From contig NC_087065.1 of NCBI RefSeq assembly GCF_963678635.1, forward strand, positions 1,118,001 through 1,182,000: DNA of 64,000 bases, in the 5' to 3' direction. This document shows, piece by piece, positions 34,501-36,289 of the stretch. Made by a program: the position numbers and the translations under genes. A model generated the notes under the pieces. It had not been told where the DNA came from and made no database searches. It saw only the letters and a list, made by a program, of their open reading frames with translations. The stretch is from Symsagittifera roscoffensis. Lineage: Eukaryota; Xenacoelomorpha; Acoela; Convolutidae. Each line of letters opens with the position of its first letter. Position 1 is the stretch's first letter.

Positions 34501-35499
34501 GCTTCTTGGCTATGGTTAAGTGTTTTTGAACGTAGTGATTAGGTGACGTGTTATTATTATTTTTTAAAAAATCTGAAAAATTGGTCTCTCAGATTTGATT
34601 TTTGGCGGCTTGATTTTCACTTTTTCATCATATTTTTTGGTTTTTATCGGTTTGATCTAATTTTTTAATCAGCCCGGTTTTGTATAATTTGCGAAAAAAA
34701 GTATCAATCGTAACATGTTCTTGGAGGTCAAGGGGCGCTAACGTGATATAATTGCGACGTGGCTTGTTTGTTTCGCAGTAGAAGCGCATTTTCTTGTAGA
34801 TAGTCGCAGGAAAGTGGGATTGTTAAAGTTAATGTGAATGCACGAGAAAATGGAATTTTCTAGTATAGCTCAGTGATGCACTTGTGTTATGCTCAAGTGA
34901 ACTTGTTTCAGCTGAGTGTGGCGGCCGTTTTCTGCCTGGGTCTCATTCCGCTGCTGCTGGGTCTGTTCTTCGACCTGCTGGTGGTGATGCCACTGCGACT
35001 CCACCCGGATCAGACTCCCATCCTATTCCTGTGGCAGAGCTGGGCGCTAGGCATTCTGCACGCCAAGATATTCTGTGCTGTCACCCTCATAGGACCCGAC
35101 TGGTGGCTGAAGAGTGCGATGGAACGAGTGGGCAACAGCGCCTTGGCCAATCTGGACGTCGCATTCCTTCTGAGACGAATCGTGATGCCTGTGGTGGGCG
35201 CACTCCTCGTCCTTCTAAGTGTTCCCTACTGCACAGCGTATGTTGTGGTGCCCCTGGTGCTGAGATGGTCGTCATCGGATGCTCTGCTGCAGAGTCTGAT
35301 CTACAGACGCTTCTACCATTGCCTCCTGCTAGTGTGTTCAGTGGCCCTCTTCTTTCTCTTGCAGCTGAATCAGATGAGAAGAGTGTATACGCGAATAAAG
35401 GACGAGAGATACCTGATCGGACAGAGACTGCAGAATCTGGAGAAACATAATGCAACCAACTCCTCCTCCTCTTCCCAACCACAAACCACTCTAAGTTGA
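1464..35499 (+). CDS. MARCHF6: MARCHF6/Doa10-like ER membrane E3 ubiquitin ligase (12 exons, 1249 aa)
   Basis: Exons: 1464-1595, 11604-12096, 12467-12738, 12895-13253, 13740-13899, 16109-16735, 22720-22875, 25744-25901, 26221-26383, 31355-31469, 31742-32268, 34912-35499. Their lengths total 3750 nt with all phases compatible. Family role: a polytopic ER/inner-nuclear-membrane ubiquitin ligase for ER-associated degradation and sterol-pathway control. Seen here: an N-terminal RING-CH finger (C16, C19, C33, C35, H43, C46, C60, C63), many hydrophobic segments, the TD region (EELTWDRMLGLDGSLVF) in exon 6, and the C-terminal element YLIGQRLQNLE. Vertebrate MARCHF6 is about 910 aa. The extra length lies in linkers (roughly aa 208-475 and part of exon 6) rich in Asn, acid and Ser/Thr. 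Alignment to human MARCHF6 is continuous in order across the exons. The least certain junctions are exon 3 to 4 and exon 4 to 5. Confidence 0.95.
1596..3844. other. Intron 1, left part; no intact gene
   Basis: Contains a 169-codon frame (1508-2017) that starts inside exon 1 out of frame and has no recognisable motif, so I do not call it. A block at about 1971-2210 is related in inverted orientation to 6945-7160. The minus strand around 3440-3560 encodes a short Cys-rich basic run (RKKCNVCRRIENKK) that could be the zinc-binding tail of a dead transposase, but nothing around it supports that. Confidence 0.35.
1971..2210 (+). repeat. Inverted partner of 6945-7160 (possible LTR remnant)
   Basis: Starts ACACTAGTGGAC and includes AATGCCAGTTGTCATCATTT. 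The reverse complement of 6945-7160 shows ACACTAGTGGAC, a similar GACAGTTTT segment, GATTTGAAGCACT and AATGCCAGTTTTTATCATTT in the same order. The two copies bracket the rearranged Gypsy element, so LTR-derived sequence is possible. The match is patchy and LTR ends were not defined. Confidence 0.4.
3845..4390. repeat. 170-bp tandem satellite, about 3.2 copies
   Basis: The phrase TGCTAGTGGAC recurs with its block starts at 3851, 4021, 4191 and 4361, exactly 170 bp apart. Each is followed by CCTGTTCCT, TTTTCCTCC and AAACATGGGCAACA at constant offsets. Copies differ by scattered substitutions. Confidence 0.9.
4640..5945 (-). pseudogene. Ty3/Gypsy Pol C-terminal tail fused to a TARG1/OARD1-like macro domain
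   Basis: Minus strand, N to C: TNYTQCVHRIRLRPVVPEHQ then DEPGLFDDSLPKLL (the conserved tail after integrase in this Gypsy group); a Pro/Ala-rich linker (about 5520-5640); a Lys/Arg-rich segment (KKTKTLKDSLKRAKK); then GNLLQFPGSIAHCVLSDFQM, GIARQ, NLVTKSHFFEKPTYYNL and IRQIALPKIGCGLDKLKE. The last four motifs follow human OARD1/TARG1 (AHC, GAGIA, LITK, PTYENL, GCGLD) in order. The Lys of LVTK and the Asp of GCGLD correspond to the catalytic K84 and D125 of OARD1. A single in-frame TGA (4886-4888) and at least two frameshifts upstream (near 5335 and 5640) break the ORF. Whether the domain was active in the parent element is inference. Confidence 0.72.
5955..6835 (+). pseudogene. Ty3/Gypsy integrase, broken
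   Basis: Begins at the CLTC pair of an HHCC zinc domain (5962-5973), shifts frame once near 6015, then runs QIDIVGPLKSPVYKFVLTGI (first catalytic Asp), LADLGKTFTS (second Asp) and HPQTIGLVERSHGPLK (catalytic Glu). After TAG at 6456-6458 the frame continues with FHGREPTKPFDLRF; after TGA at 6654-6656 it continues with AWIPLYRVEKVLTNSNYIIR. The DDE triad is present but the ORF is dead. The N-terminal half of the zinc domain, RT and RNase H are absent. The missing tail lies inverted just upstream (4640-5945). Confidence 0.85.
6836..8639. other. Intron 1, middle part; no gene seen
   Basis: Opens with the inverted partner (6945-7160, minus) of the block at 1971-2210. The rest is AT-rich with stops in all frames at short intervals; no motif recognised. 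It may include the decayed 5' half of the LINE that becomes recognisable at 8640. Confidence 0.35.
6945..7160 (-). repeat. Inverted partner of 1971-2210
   Basis: Read on the minus strand it shares ACACTAGTGGAC, GATTTGAAGCACT and an AATGCCAGTT-ATCATTTGTAATAA core with 1971-2210. It lies about 110 bp beyond the end of the integrase frame. Confidence 0.4.
8640..9760 (+). pseudogene. Dead LINE (non-LTR) reverse transcriptase
   Basis: RT blocks in order: FTPVYKKDGPELPESCRPFS then GVLSKVFEENY (8666-8770); after breaks, WISLQQGVLQGTVLGPLIFN and HFNDLNKQLPNSCK (9100-9210); then ADDTLLFCENQNADLAMKEL and EIKYLGVILDQLL. The catalytic YADD has lost its Tyr: the codon is TAA at 9213-9215. Several further stops and frameshifts follow. 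Most like the Jockey/CR1 group in motif wording. Confidence 0.85.
9761..10079. other. Intron 1 stretch without gene
   Basis: AT-rich, including TATATA-rich sequence at about 9848-9875. No frame or repeat recognised. Confidence 0.4.
10080..10365 (+). pseudogene. Penelope-like element, GIY-YIG endonuclease fragment
   Basis: The frame at 10150-10360 reads RVVYKRSCSRCTSTYVGQTV then RLTTKSKGHQKA, GLHLQQCN and VSWEIIDLL. Penelope-like elements end in a GIY-YIG domain with the pattern VYxFxCxxCNxxYVGxTxRxLxxRxxEH. Here the Cys-x-x-Cys, the TYVGQT core and a degenerate R-x-x-x-x-H are visible. No RT part is present; the frame stops where the minisatellite begins. Confidence 0.65.
10355..11110. repeat. 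30-35 bp minisatellite with a 159-bp higher-order unit
   Basis: About 23 copies of a monomer with consensus GTATGGTCCCGTTAAAAACC plus TCGTTTAGAA. Variants with GCTGCCGGTTGTT and with AAACTAGCTTAGAA recur in fixed order. The five-monomer block beginning GTATGCTGCCGG (third copy GTTTGCTGCCGA) starts at 10518, 10677 and 10836, exactly 159 bp apart, so the array grew by copying whole blocks. Confidence 0.92.
11111..11603. other. End of intron 1; no gene seen
   Basis: AT-rich intron sequence leading to the TTGTCCCCAG acceptor of exon 2. Reading frames here are short and unsupported. Confidence 0.5.
11604..12096 (+). CDS. MARCHF6: MARCHF6-like exon 2: rest of RING-CH and first membrane segments
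   Basis: Acceptor CAG at 11601-11603; starts ECLDRWLSHNDRPPNCEVCG, completing the zinc ligands (C46, C60, C63). HRFQFQPIYKEDMP follows, then the first hydrophobic segment (LHYTLVAVAWLLVVPL), a Gly/Val-rich loop, a second hydrophobic segment and LVWLREQIINGAAPDW, all in the family order. Donor GTAAGA at 12097; the exon ends in phase 1. The Gly-rich loop (about 11875-11925) is longer than in vertebrates. Confidence 0.93.
12097..12466. other. Intron 2
   Basis: Starts GTAAGA and ends in tandem acceptors TTCAGCAG. It holds a (G)n tract at about 12404-12418. No coding signal. Confidence 0.7.
12467..12738 (+). CDS. MARCHF6: MARCHF6-like exon 3: Asn-rich acidic linker
   Basis: In frame with exon 2 through a phase 1 junction. 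It encodes two poly-Asn runs (about 12523-12552 and 12608-12664, AAC/AAT microsatellite) separated by VPNVNEGNQPVPPVQNEE, then an E/R-rich stretch. Two tandem acceptors, CAG-CAG, allow a start at 12464 or 12467, differing by one Ala codon. The donor GTTAGA at 12739 is not a strong consensus. This replaces the acidic cytosolic linker of vertebrate MARCHF6. Confidence 0.8.
12895..13253 (+). CDS. MARCHF6: MARCHF6-like exon 4: charged Ser/Glu-rich linker
   Basis: Acceptor GTGTGCAG at 12887-12894, phase 0. The product is hydrophilic (SNEELRQEKEVDRDRGG onward, many D/E/S/R), with no hydrophobic segment, as expected for the cytosolic loop. The frame stays open to 13479, but that tail matches repeat family R1. 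The donor GTGCGA at 13254 (phase 2) joins in frame to exon 5, so I end the exon there. An alternative donor, GTAATT at 13279, would not keep frame with exon 5. Confidence 0.7.
13375..13738 (+). repeat. R1 interspersed repeat copy abutting exon 5
   Basis: R1 is a family seen many times in this window. Its landmarks in order are GCAAAAGTG-AGGTCACGAAAA, TTTCAGATTTCCCAGCGGAA, ATTGATCCAGTTTT, GAAATTC-AAGAGC, TTGCGTTCATTG, CCAACTGTCTGTTGGCT, then GAACGTAGTTCA and TTTTTCAGGAAAAGT. This copy supplies the TTCTTCAGGAAACAG that serves as acceptor for exon 5. Confidence 0.75.
13740..13899 (+). CDS. MARCHF6: MARCHF6-like exon 5: acidic linker
   Basis: Encodes KYLKFDVLRLDEPPVLDDID, then runs of Asp and Glu, ending EPEPE before the donor GTGAGT at 13900. 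The frame demands a phase 2 entry after CAG at 13737-13739. The stronger-looking TTCAG at 13728-13732 is seven bases upstream and out of phase with exon 4. Sequence just 5' of the exon is an R1 repeat, so the acceptor itself appears to be repeat-derived. Confidence 0.7.
14198..14955 (+). mobile_element. S1 tRNA-derived SINE-like elements (two nested or fused copies)
   Basis: Starts GCACTTGCGAGAGTTAGTGT, then AACTTAGCTCGCAAATAAAA. The first tRNA-like head is at 14370 (CCGTGGCTGAGTGGTTAG) and lacks a B box. The second, at 14762-14832, has A box TGGCTGAGTGG and B box GTCGCAGATTCGAATCC. A common body (AGCCGAGTTTTTGCTAA, CGAGGCTTATTTC, ATAGAGCTGCTTTTTGG) and a terminal hairpin (GCGAAGCACAGCTTCGCC then TCTGTGTAA) follow. 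The A/B boxes suggest pol III transcription of the family. Confidence 0.75.
14956..15240 (+). repeat. R1 repeat copy
   Basis: Shares ATTGATCCAGTTTTTTTTTC, TTGAAGTTCGAAGAGC, TTGCGTTCATTG and CCAACTGTCTGTTGGCTATG with other R1 copies. It directly follows an S1 end, an arrangement repeated elsewhere (for example 37106). Confidence 0.7.
15345..15903 (+). mobile_element. S1-type element, complete, uninterrupted
   Basis: Starts with a hairpin (ACAAGCAAAGCTTGTGT), GTATGAAAT, CCAACCTAAGTCGCAAATAT; centre ATTACAAATAGCACTTTAGC and GTATCATGGATCTGTAGC; ends TGCGAAGTGCAACTTCGCCT then GTGTATAA. It is the empty-site reference for the interrupted copy at 28742-30730. Confidence 0.7.
15904..16108. other. End of intron 5
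   Basis: Non-coding sequence before the acceptor GAGTTTAG of exon 6; no repeat family recognised. Confidence 0.5.
16109..16735 (+). CDS. MARCHF6: MARCHF6-like exon 6: TD domain
   Basis: Phase 0 on both sides. Begins EVDGAEVAEAGGDMFEQA, then EELTWDRMLGLDGSLVFVEH and FWVISLN, the most conserved block of MARCHF6/Doa10. It continues AYCPYHLGRALS and hydrophobic segments. A Ser/Thr-rich insertion (about 16375-16600, many ACA/ACT codons) is absent from vertebrates. Ends GIMYITMK at the donor GTATTG. The donor lies in a 29-bp tandem duplication. Confidence 0.93.
16730..16787 (+). repeat. 29-bp tandem duplication over the exon 6 splice donor
   Basis: ATGAAGGTATTGCCAATCAC plus ACATTCACC occurs at 16730 and again at 16759 with no change. 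The exon 6 end (AAG) and donor (GTATTG) are thus present twice. Use of the second donor would add 29 nt and shift the frame. Confidence 0.9.
16960..17425 (+). repeat. R1 repeat copy, near complete
   Basis: Runs from GATGAACGTAGTTCAGACTC through TTTTTTCAGGAAAAGTCATA, GGAAGGCAAAAACCACCATC, GATTTCCCAGTGGAATAAAA and CAACAGTCTGTTGGCT. Good reference copy of the family. Confidence 0.75.
17565..17800 (+). mobile_element. S1-type element, 5' portion
   Basis: Starts TTTACACAAGCAAAGCTTGT, then GTATGAACTC, CCAACCTAAGTCGCAATTAT, ending near ATTACAAATAGCACTTTAGC. The 3' half with the terminal hairpin is missing. This is a second empty-site witness for the Helitron-like insertion at 28898. Confidence 0.65.
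17991..18082 (+). repeat. 46-bp perfect tandem duplication
   Basis: AGCTTCAGGATTAGAAAACT onward is repeated exactly at 17991 and 18037. Confidence 0.9.
18083..19355. other. Intron 6 stretch with an eroded S1-like copy
   Basis: AT-rich. At about 18600-18890 it shows S1 landmarks (CAATCCAACTCGCATAAAAT, CATGTGTTCTCCGTT, GGCTGGTGTTTTGG) but no clear tRNA boxes. No coding signal. Confidence 0.4.
19356..20165 (-). mobile_element. S2 tRNA-derived SINE-like element, full length
   Basis: Read on the minus strand it begins CCCTAGCGATAAGCAAGGGT, then GGTACTAGACTTTTTTCCCG and CCACAGGACTAATCTGGACT. A tRNA-like head follows (GGAGGTAACGAATACACC as A box, GGTATAGGGTTCGAATT as B box), then ACAGTAAATATTCCGGTTC, GACCTAGTGGCCTCTTATTG, and the end GTGCTAAGCTCAGCTTCGCC then TCTGTGTTA. 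About 810 bp. It shares its 3' end with S1. Reference empty site for the insertion at 27104. Confidence 0.7.
20350..21230 (+). mobile_element. S2 element, + copy facing the previous one
   Basis: Starts AACACTCGCTATAAGCAACG, then ATCGGGTACAATACTTTTCC, CGTAAATAACTGT and CAGGACTCAACTC. The inner body is diverged. ATATTTTTGGCTTTGTTATT and TGGTAGCGCAGTTGGTTAAG (A-box-like, 21171) mark its downstream part. It lies head to head with the S2 copy at 19356-20165. Confidence 0.5.
21231..22590. repeat. Strongly decayed tandem array (AAGTTTCATTGCTT units)
   Basis: From about 21580 the phrase AGTTTCATTGCTTGATGAGC and variants recur roughly every 70-110 bp (near 21590, 21650, 21735, 21860, 21940, 22015, 22098, 22170, 22265), each followed by TTGCTTAGAAAA-like sequence. 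Divergence is high, so the array is old. No gene in this part of intron 6. Confidence 0.55.
22720..22875 (+). CDS. MARCHF6: MARCHF6-like exon 7: transmembrane segment
   Basis: 52 codons, phase 0 in and out, with acceptor TTTGCAG and donor GTAAGA. Encodes VVLLMVVEIGLFPLLAG, VWIDMCTLALFD and LTSLFIHWM, matching the vertebrate segment between YIVVK and HWLVGM in order and spacing. Confidence 0.93.
22876..23829. other. Intron 7, left part
   Basis: No coding signal. 23335-23560 resembles the S1 5' body (GTAAATAAAAGTGTTAC, TTTGATTAGTATTAAGTTAA, TTGATGCTTTTTAATTCATC), as also seen at 14450 and 36700. Confidence 0.4.
23830..24505 (-). mobile_element. S2 element, 3' truncated
   Basis: Minus strand begins near 24505 with an S2 start (CGAGAGCAGATG, TTTTTTTCGCGTAAAC). 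A tRNA-like head spans about 24365-24275 (GATGGCAACGCGGTTGCC, GATCTGGGGTCCGACTCCCG), followed by an AT-rich body. The terminal hairpin is missing. A 16-bp tandem repeat (AAATTGCTGAAAGAAC) sits near 24143-24176. Confidence 0.55.
24510..24905 (+). repeat. R1 repeat copy
   Basis: Landmarks AAAAGTCAATGAATGCAAGA, TTTTTTTTCAGGAAAAGTAA, GAAGGCAAAGTCCACTAAAG, CTATTTCCCAGCCGAGTAAA. Confidence 0.65.
24925..25292 (+). mobile_element. S1 tRNA-derived SINE-like element
   Basis: CAAGCGTCAGCTTAGTGTGT start, CTAACCGAACTCGCAAATAA, tRNA-like head at 25113-25175 (A box TGGCTGAGTGGTTAG; B box AAGGTCGCAGGTCGAATC, one base short), GAGGCTTATTTCTAATTTT, end TTTGCGAAGCGAAGATCGCC then TCTGTGTAA. Confidence 0.7.
25293..25743. 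other. End of intron 7
   Basis: No frame or clear repeat. It ends in the TGTTGTGTTGTAG acceptor of exon 8. Confidence 0.5.
25744..25901 (+). CDS. MARCHF6: MARCHF6-like exon 8
   Basis: Starts VGMVFVFYYASFIITLREML, then RPGVLWFLRNFTDPEFNPV and HEMIRLPILSHVRR, a strongly conserved family block. Acceptor TTGTAG, donor GTAATG, exits in phase 2. Confidence 0.93.
25902..26220. other. Intron 8
   Basis: 319-bp intron, GTAATG to GTGGTAG. Nothing else seen in it. Confidence 0.7.
26221..26383 (+). CDS. MARCHF6: MARCHF6-like exon 9
   Basis: Enters in phase 2 after GTGGTAG. Encodes a hydrophobic segment, then RRVLPHFLPYQISLVTDAPV and SELSMELLLLQ, a near-exact family signature. The donor GTTACA at 26384 is a weak consensus. 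Confidence 0.92.
26505..26934 (+). mobile_element. S1-type fragments with tRNA-like boxes
   Basis: Starts ATTACACAAGCAAGCTAGCT, then CAACCAAACTAACATGCGGC. Tail: CATAGCATCGGTTCTCTGCT and a tRNA-like segment at 26684-26744 (A box TGGCACAGAGGTAAGGG, B box GGAGGTTCAATGCCGACC). A second weak head, GGCCCGTGGCGCAGATGCAA, is at 26824. Confidence 0.5.
26935..28640 (+). mobile_element. S2 element interrupted by a Helitron-like insertion
   Basis: Left piece 26935-27103: AATCGGGTACTTTTTTTCCC, CCACAGGACTCATTGGACAT, ACGGTAAA. Right piece from 28186: TATTCCGGATCAAAAAAGTT, GACTTAGTGGCCTCTTATTG, GGGTTTCTGCTAAGGTATTT. The pieces join exactly as in the intact S2 copy at 19356-20165 (AACAGTAAATATTCCGG). A further tRNA-like segment (GCGTAGAGGTAAAAC, GGGGATTCGAATCCAG) follows at 28632-28687. 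Confidence 0.7.
27104..28185 (+). mobile_element. Helitron-like non-autonomous element with internal tandem array (1082 bp)
   Basis: Begins TTCCTGTTTGAT and ends GGCCTCTAG, inserted between A and T of an S2 copy with no target-site duplication. A subterminal inverted repeat is present: CCTGTTTGAT (27106-27115) against ATCAAACAG (28151-28159). Inside are about five units of roughly 170 bp marked by AAAACTACTCTTCCAAATCT, GGAAGCTCC and TTATGACCCTCAG (near 27230, 27400, 27570, 27740, 27900). The CTAG end, A/T target and lack of TSD are Helitron traits; internal tandem repeats and subterminal inverted repeats are traits of Helentron-associated elements. No Rep/helicase is encoded. Confidence 0.65.
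28742..30730 (+). mobile_element. S1-type element interrupted by a second Helitron-like insertion
   Basis: Left piece 28747-28897: TTACACAAGCATAGCTTGTG, CCAACCTAAGTCGCAAATAT, ATTATATTACAAA. Right piece from 30370: TAGCTTTTTAGCTTTAAGGT, ATCATGGATCTGTAGTGCAG, end GTACGTGCAACTTCGCCTCT then GTATTA. The uninterrupted paralogue at 15345-15903 reads straight through (ATTACAAATAGCACTTTAGC). Confidence 0.72.
28898..30369 (+). mobile_element. Helitron-like non-autonomous element with internal tandem array (1472 bp)
   Basis: Same ends as the element at 27104 (TTCCTGTTTGAT...GGGCCTCTAG), same A/T insertion and subterminal inverted repeat (28900-28909 against 30333-30342). It contains 7-8 tandem units of about 145-175 bp marked by CGAAAACTACCCTCCTAAAT-like sequence near 28980, 29153, 29318, 29478, 29645, 29820, 29963 and 30120, more than its sister copy. 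Non-coding. Confidence 0.68.
30735..31354. other. End of intron 9 with a tRNA-like SINE head
   Basis: 30744-30832 carries an A box (CCGTGGCTCGATGGTTCAG) and a B box (GGGAATTCGATTCCAG) about 70 bases apart, followed by TTGAGATC and an AT-rich tail. The rest shows nothing. It ends in the TTTCTCTAG acceptor of exon 10. Confidence 0.45.
31355..31469 (+). CDS. MARCHF6: MARCHF6-like exon 10
   Basis: Short exon encoding VILPALLDQGHIQGAVK and then a hydrophobic run ending LGLRSYLLG across the next junction. Acceptor TTTCTCTAG, donor GTATTA, phase 1. Position and motif agree with the vertebrate VLPALLEQGH region. Confidence 0.9.
31742..32268 (+). CDS. MARCHF6: MARCHF6-like exon 11: Asn-rich loop and transmembrane pair
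   Basis: Phase 1 entry gives GDNDSPIFTWNQRRRNNNN, a second Asn run, Ala and Gly runs, then GLQAAHLALLQ (family GLHAAHQAILQ). Next comes YHRPALFPLRIVGLLGM, two hydrophobic segments and RVHELYTCAVGVYCCWALLR. Ends FYILAK at the donor GTTTTC. The Asn-rich loop also exists in vertebrates but is shorter. Confidence 0.92.
32410..33060 (+). pseudogene. Decayed LINE ORF2 C-terminal region
   Basis: Starts HEVKYLGVLI (compare EIKYLGVILD in the LINE at 9415), then a region with stops containing KNGAGYQNH and LVLGHIRF. An open stretch of 83 codons at 32644-32895 includes LEQKHKILPVRFSLEYRSLQ. This matches the thumb and C-terminal region of non-LTR RTs. No catalytic blocks remain. Confidence 0.45.
33233..33327 (+). 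repeat. Left arm of a long inverted repeat in intron 11
   Basis: 95 bp (GACTGTCGAGTATGCATAAG ... AACGGAACATTC) that reappear as the reverse complement at 34329-34424 with few differences. The spacer is about 1 kb and holds an S1 element. Confidence 0.88.
33440..33805 (+). mobile_element. S1 tRNA-derived SINE-like element
   Basis: CTAGCGTCAGCTTAGTGTAT start, ACCTAGCTCGCAAATAAAAA, tRNA-like 33613-33662 (A box shortened, CCGTGGTTAGGGCGTGAC; B box GGTCACAGGTTCGAATCTTG). An internal duplication of the GGATTTCGAGGCTTATTTCT unit and the end TTTGCGAAGCGAAGCTTCAC follow. Confidence 0.7.
34200..34560 (+). repeat. R1 repeat copy containing the right IR arm
   Basis: GGTTCAGTTTTCTCAAATTG, ATTGATAAATTGTTTTGGAA, the inverted arm 34329-34424, then TTTTTCCAACAGCTTCTTGG. 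The inverted-repeat arm has been inserted into or exchanged with R1 sequence. Confidence 0.55.
34912..35499 (+). CDS. MARCHF6: MARCHF6-like exon 12: C-terminal membrane domain and C-terminal element
   Basis: Encodes LSVAAVFCLGLIPLLLGLFF, DQTPILFLWQSWALGILHAK, GPDWWLKS, more hydrophobic segments, and the tail RVYTRIKDERYLIGQRLQNL. It ends in a Ser/Gln-rich stretch and a stop. The GQRL-N motif is the conserved C-terminal element that the family needs for substrate degradation. Confidence 0.95.
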   Translation: MSVAAVFCLGLIPLLLGLFFDLLVVMPLRLHPDQTPILFLWQSWALGILHAKIFCAVTLIGPDWWLKSAMERVGNSALANLDVAFLLRRIVMPVVGALLVLLSVPYCTAYVVVPLVLRWSSSDALLQSLIYRRFYHCLLLVCSVALFFLLQLNQMRRVYTRIKDERYLIGQRLQNLEKHNATNSSSSSQPQTTLS

Positions 35500-36289
35500 C
35501 CACGCCTAACAGACCTTATTTTGAACCAGTCTCCATATTTTCTCCCTCAATTTGCAGTAGTCCACAACTAGTGAAACATTGTTATCAATTTGTGCTAGCC
35601 ACGTAGTAGCGATTGGCTCACCAGAGTCCAGGCATCTTTACAAAGAACACTTGACACCAAAACTTGACTTTTATTGGGGTTTCCAGTGATGCCCGTTTGT
35701 ATTCAGTCCTTATCAATCTTCAATTTAAAAAAAACTCAAAATTCCCCTGAAAAAGCAGGATTGAAATTATATGTATATGCTTAAATCCATACAAGCTCTG
35801 ATATCATGCAAATTAGCTCTTATATCAATGATATTTGAGCAACCCAATTAACAGATCAGAGCTCCTGCCAAGCATGTTCATTCTCGCTATTTTTAGCTAT
35901 AATTTATTATCCCATACAAAGAGCTACGAATTAATTGTATTAATTAATGTTTCCTAACTGAGGGAATTGCAATTTTCTTTCCTTCACTGTTTCTTCACAA
36001 AGCTTTGGCAATTAAAATAAAGTGGCCAAAAAATACACGCGTTGATGCAGTAGTAAAACAACCGAAAAGTTGTTATGGTTTTTCAACGACAAATGAAGCT
36101 CACAATACTGCACCTCGTTACAGAAGTTAAGCAACATGCATTGTGCATAAAATCATTCGATAGATGTTCAGACTTTTAAGTGTAAAAGAACGAAGTGATT
36201 TTCACGTATCTAGGTCTTGATCATTGTTTGTTTTTCAGGAAGAAATATTAATGCAATTATGAATGCTTCAAGGTATATACGCACTTTTT
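35500..36289 (+). other. 3' untranslated/flanking region of the MARCHF6-like gene
   Basis: Follows the TGA at 35497-35499. The first canonical AATAAA is at 36016-36021, giving a plausible 3' UTR of about 0.5 kb. No other gene seen. Confidence 0.5.

Noticed and set aside
34884-35450. 188-codon frame overlapping exon 12
   Set aside because: Shadow of the GC-rich conserved exon 12 in another frame; the family match is in the other frame.
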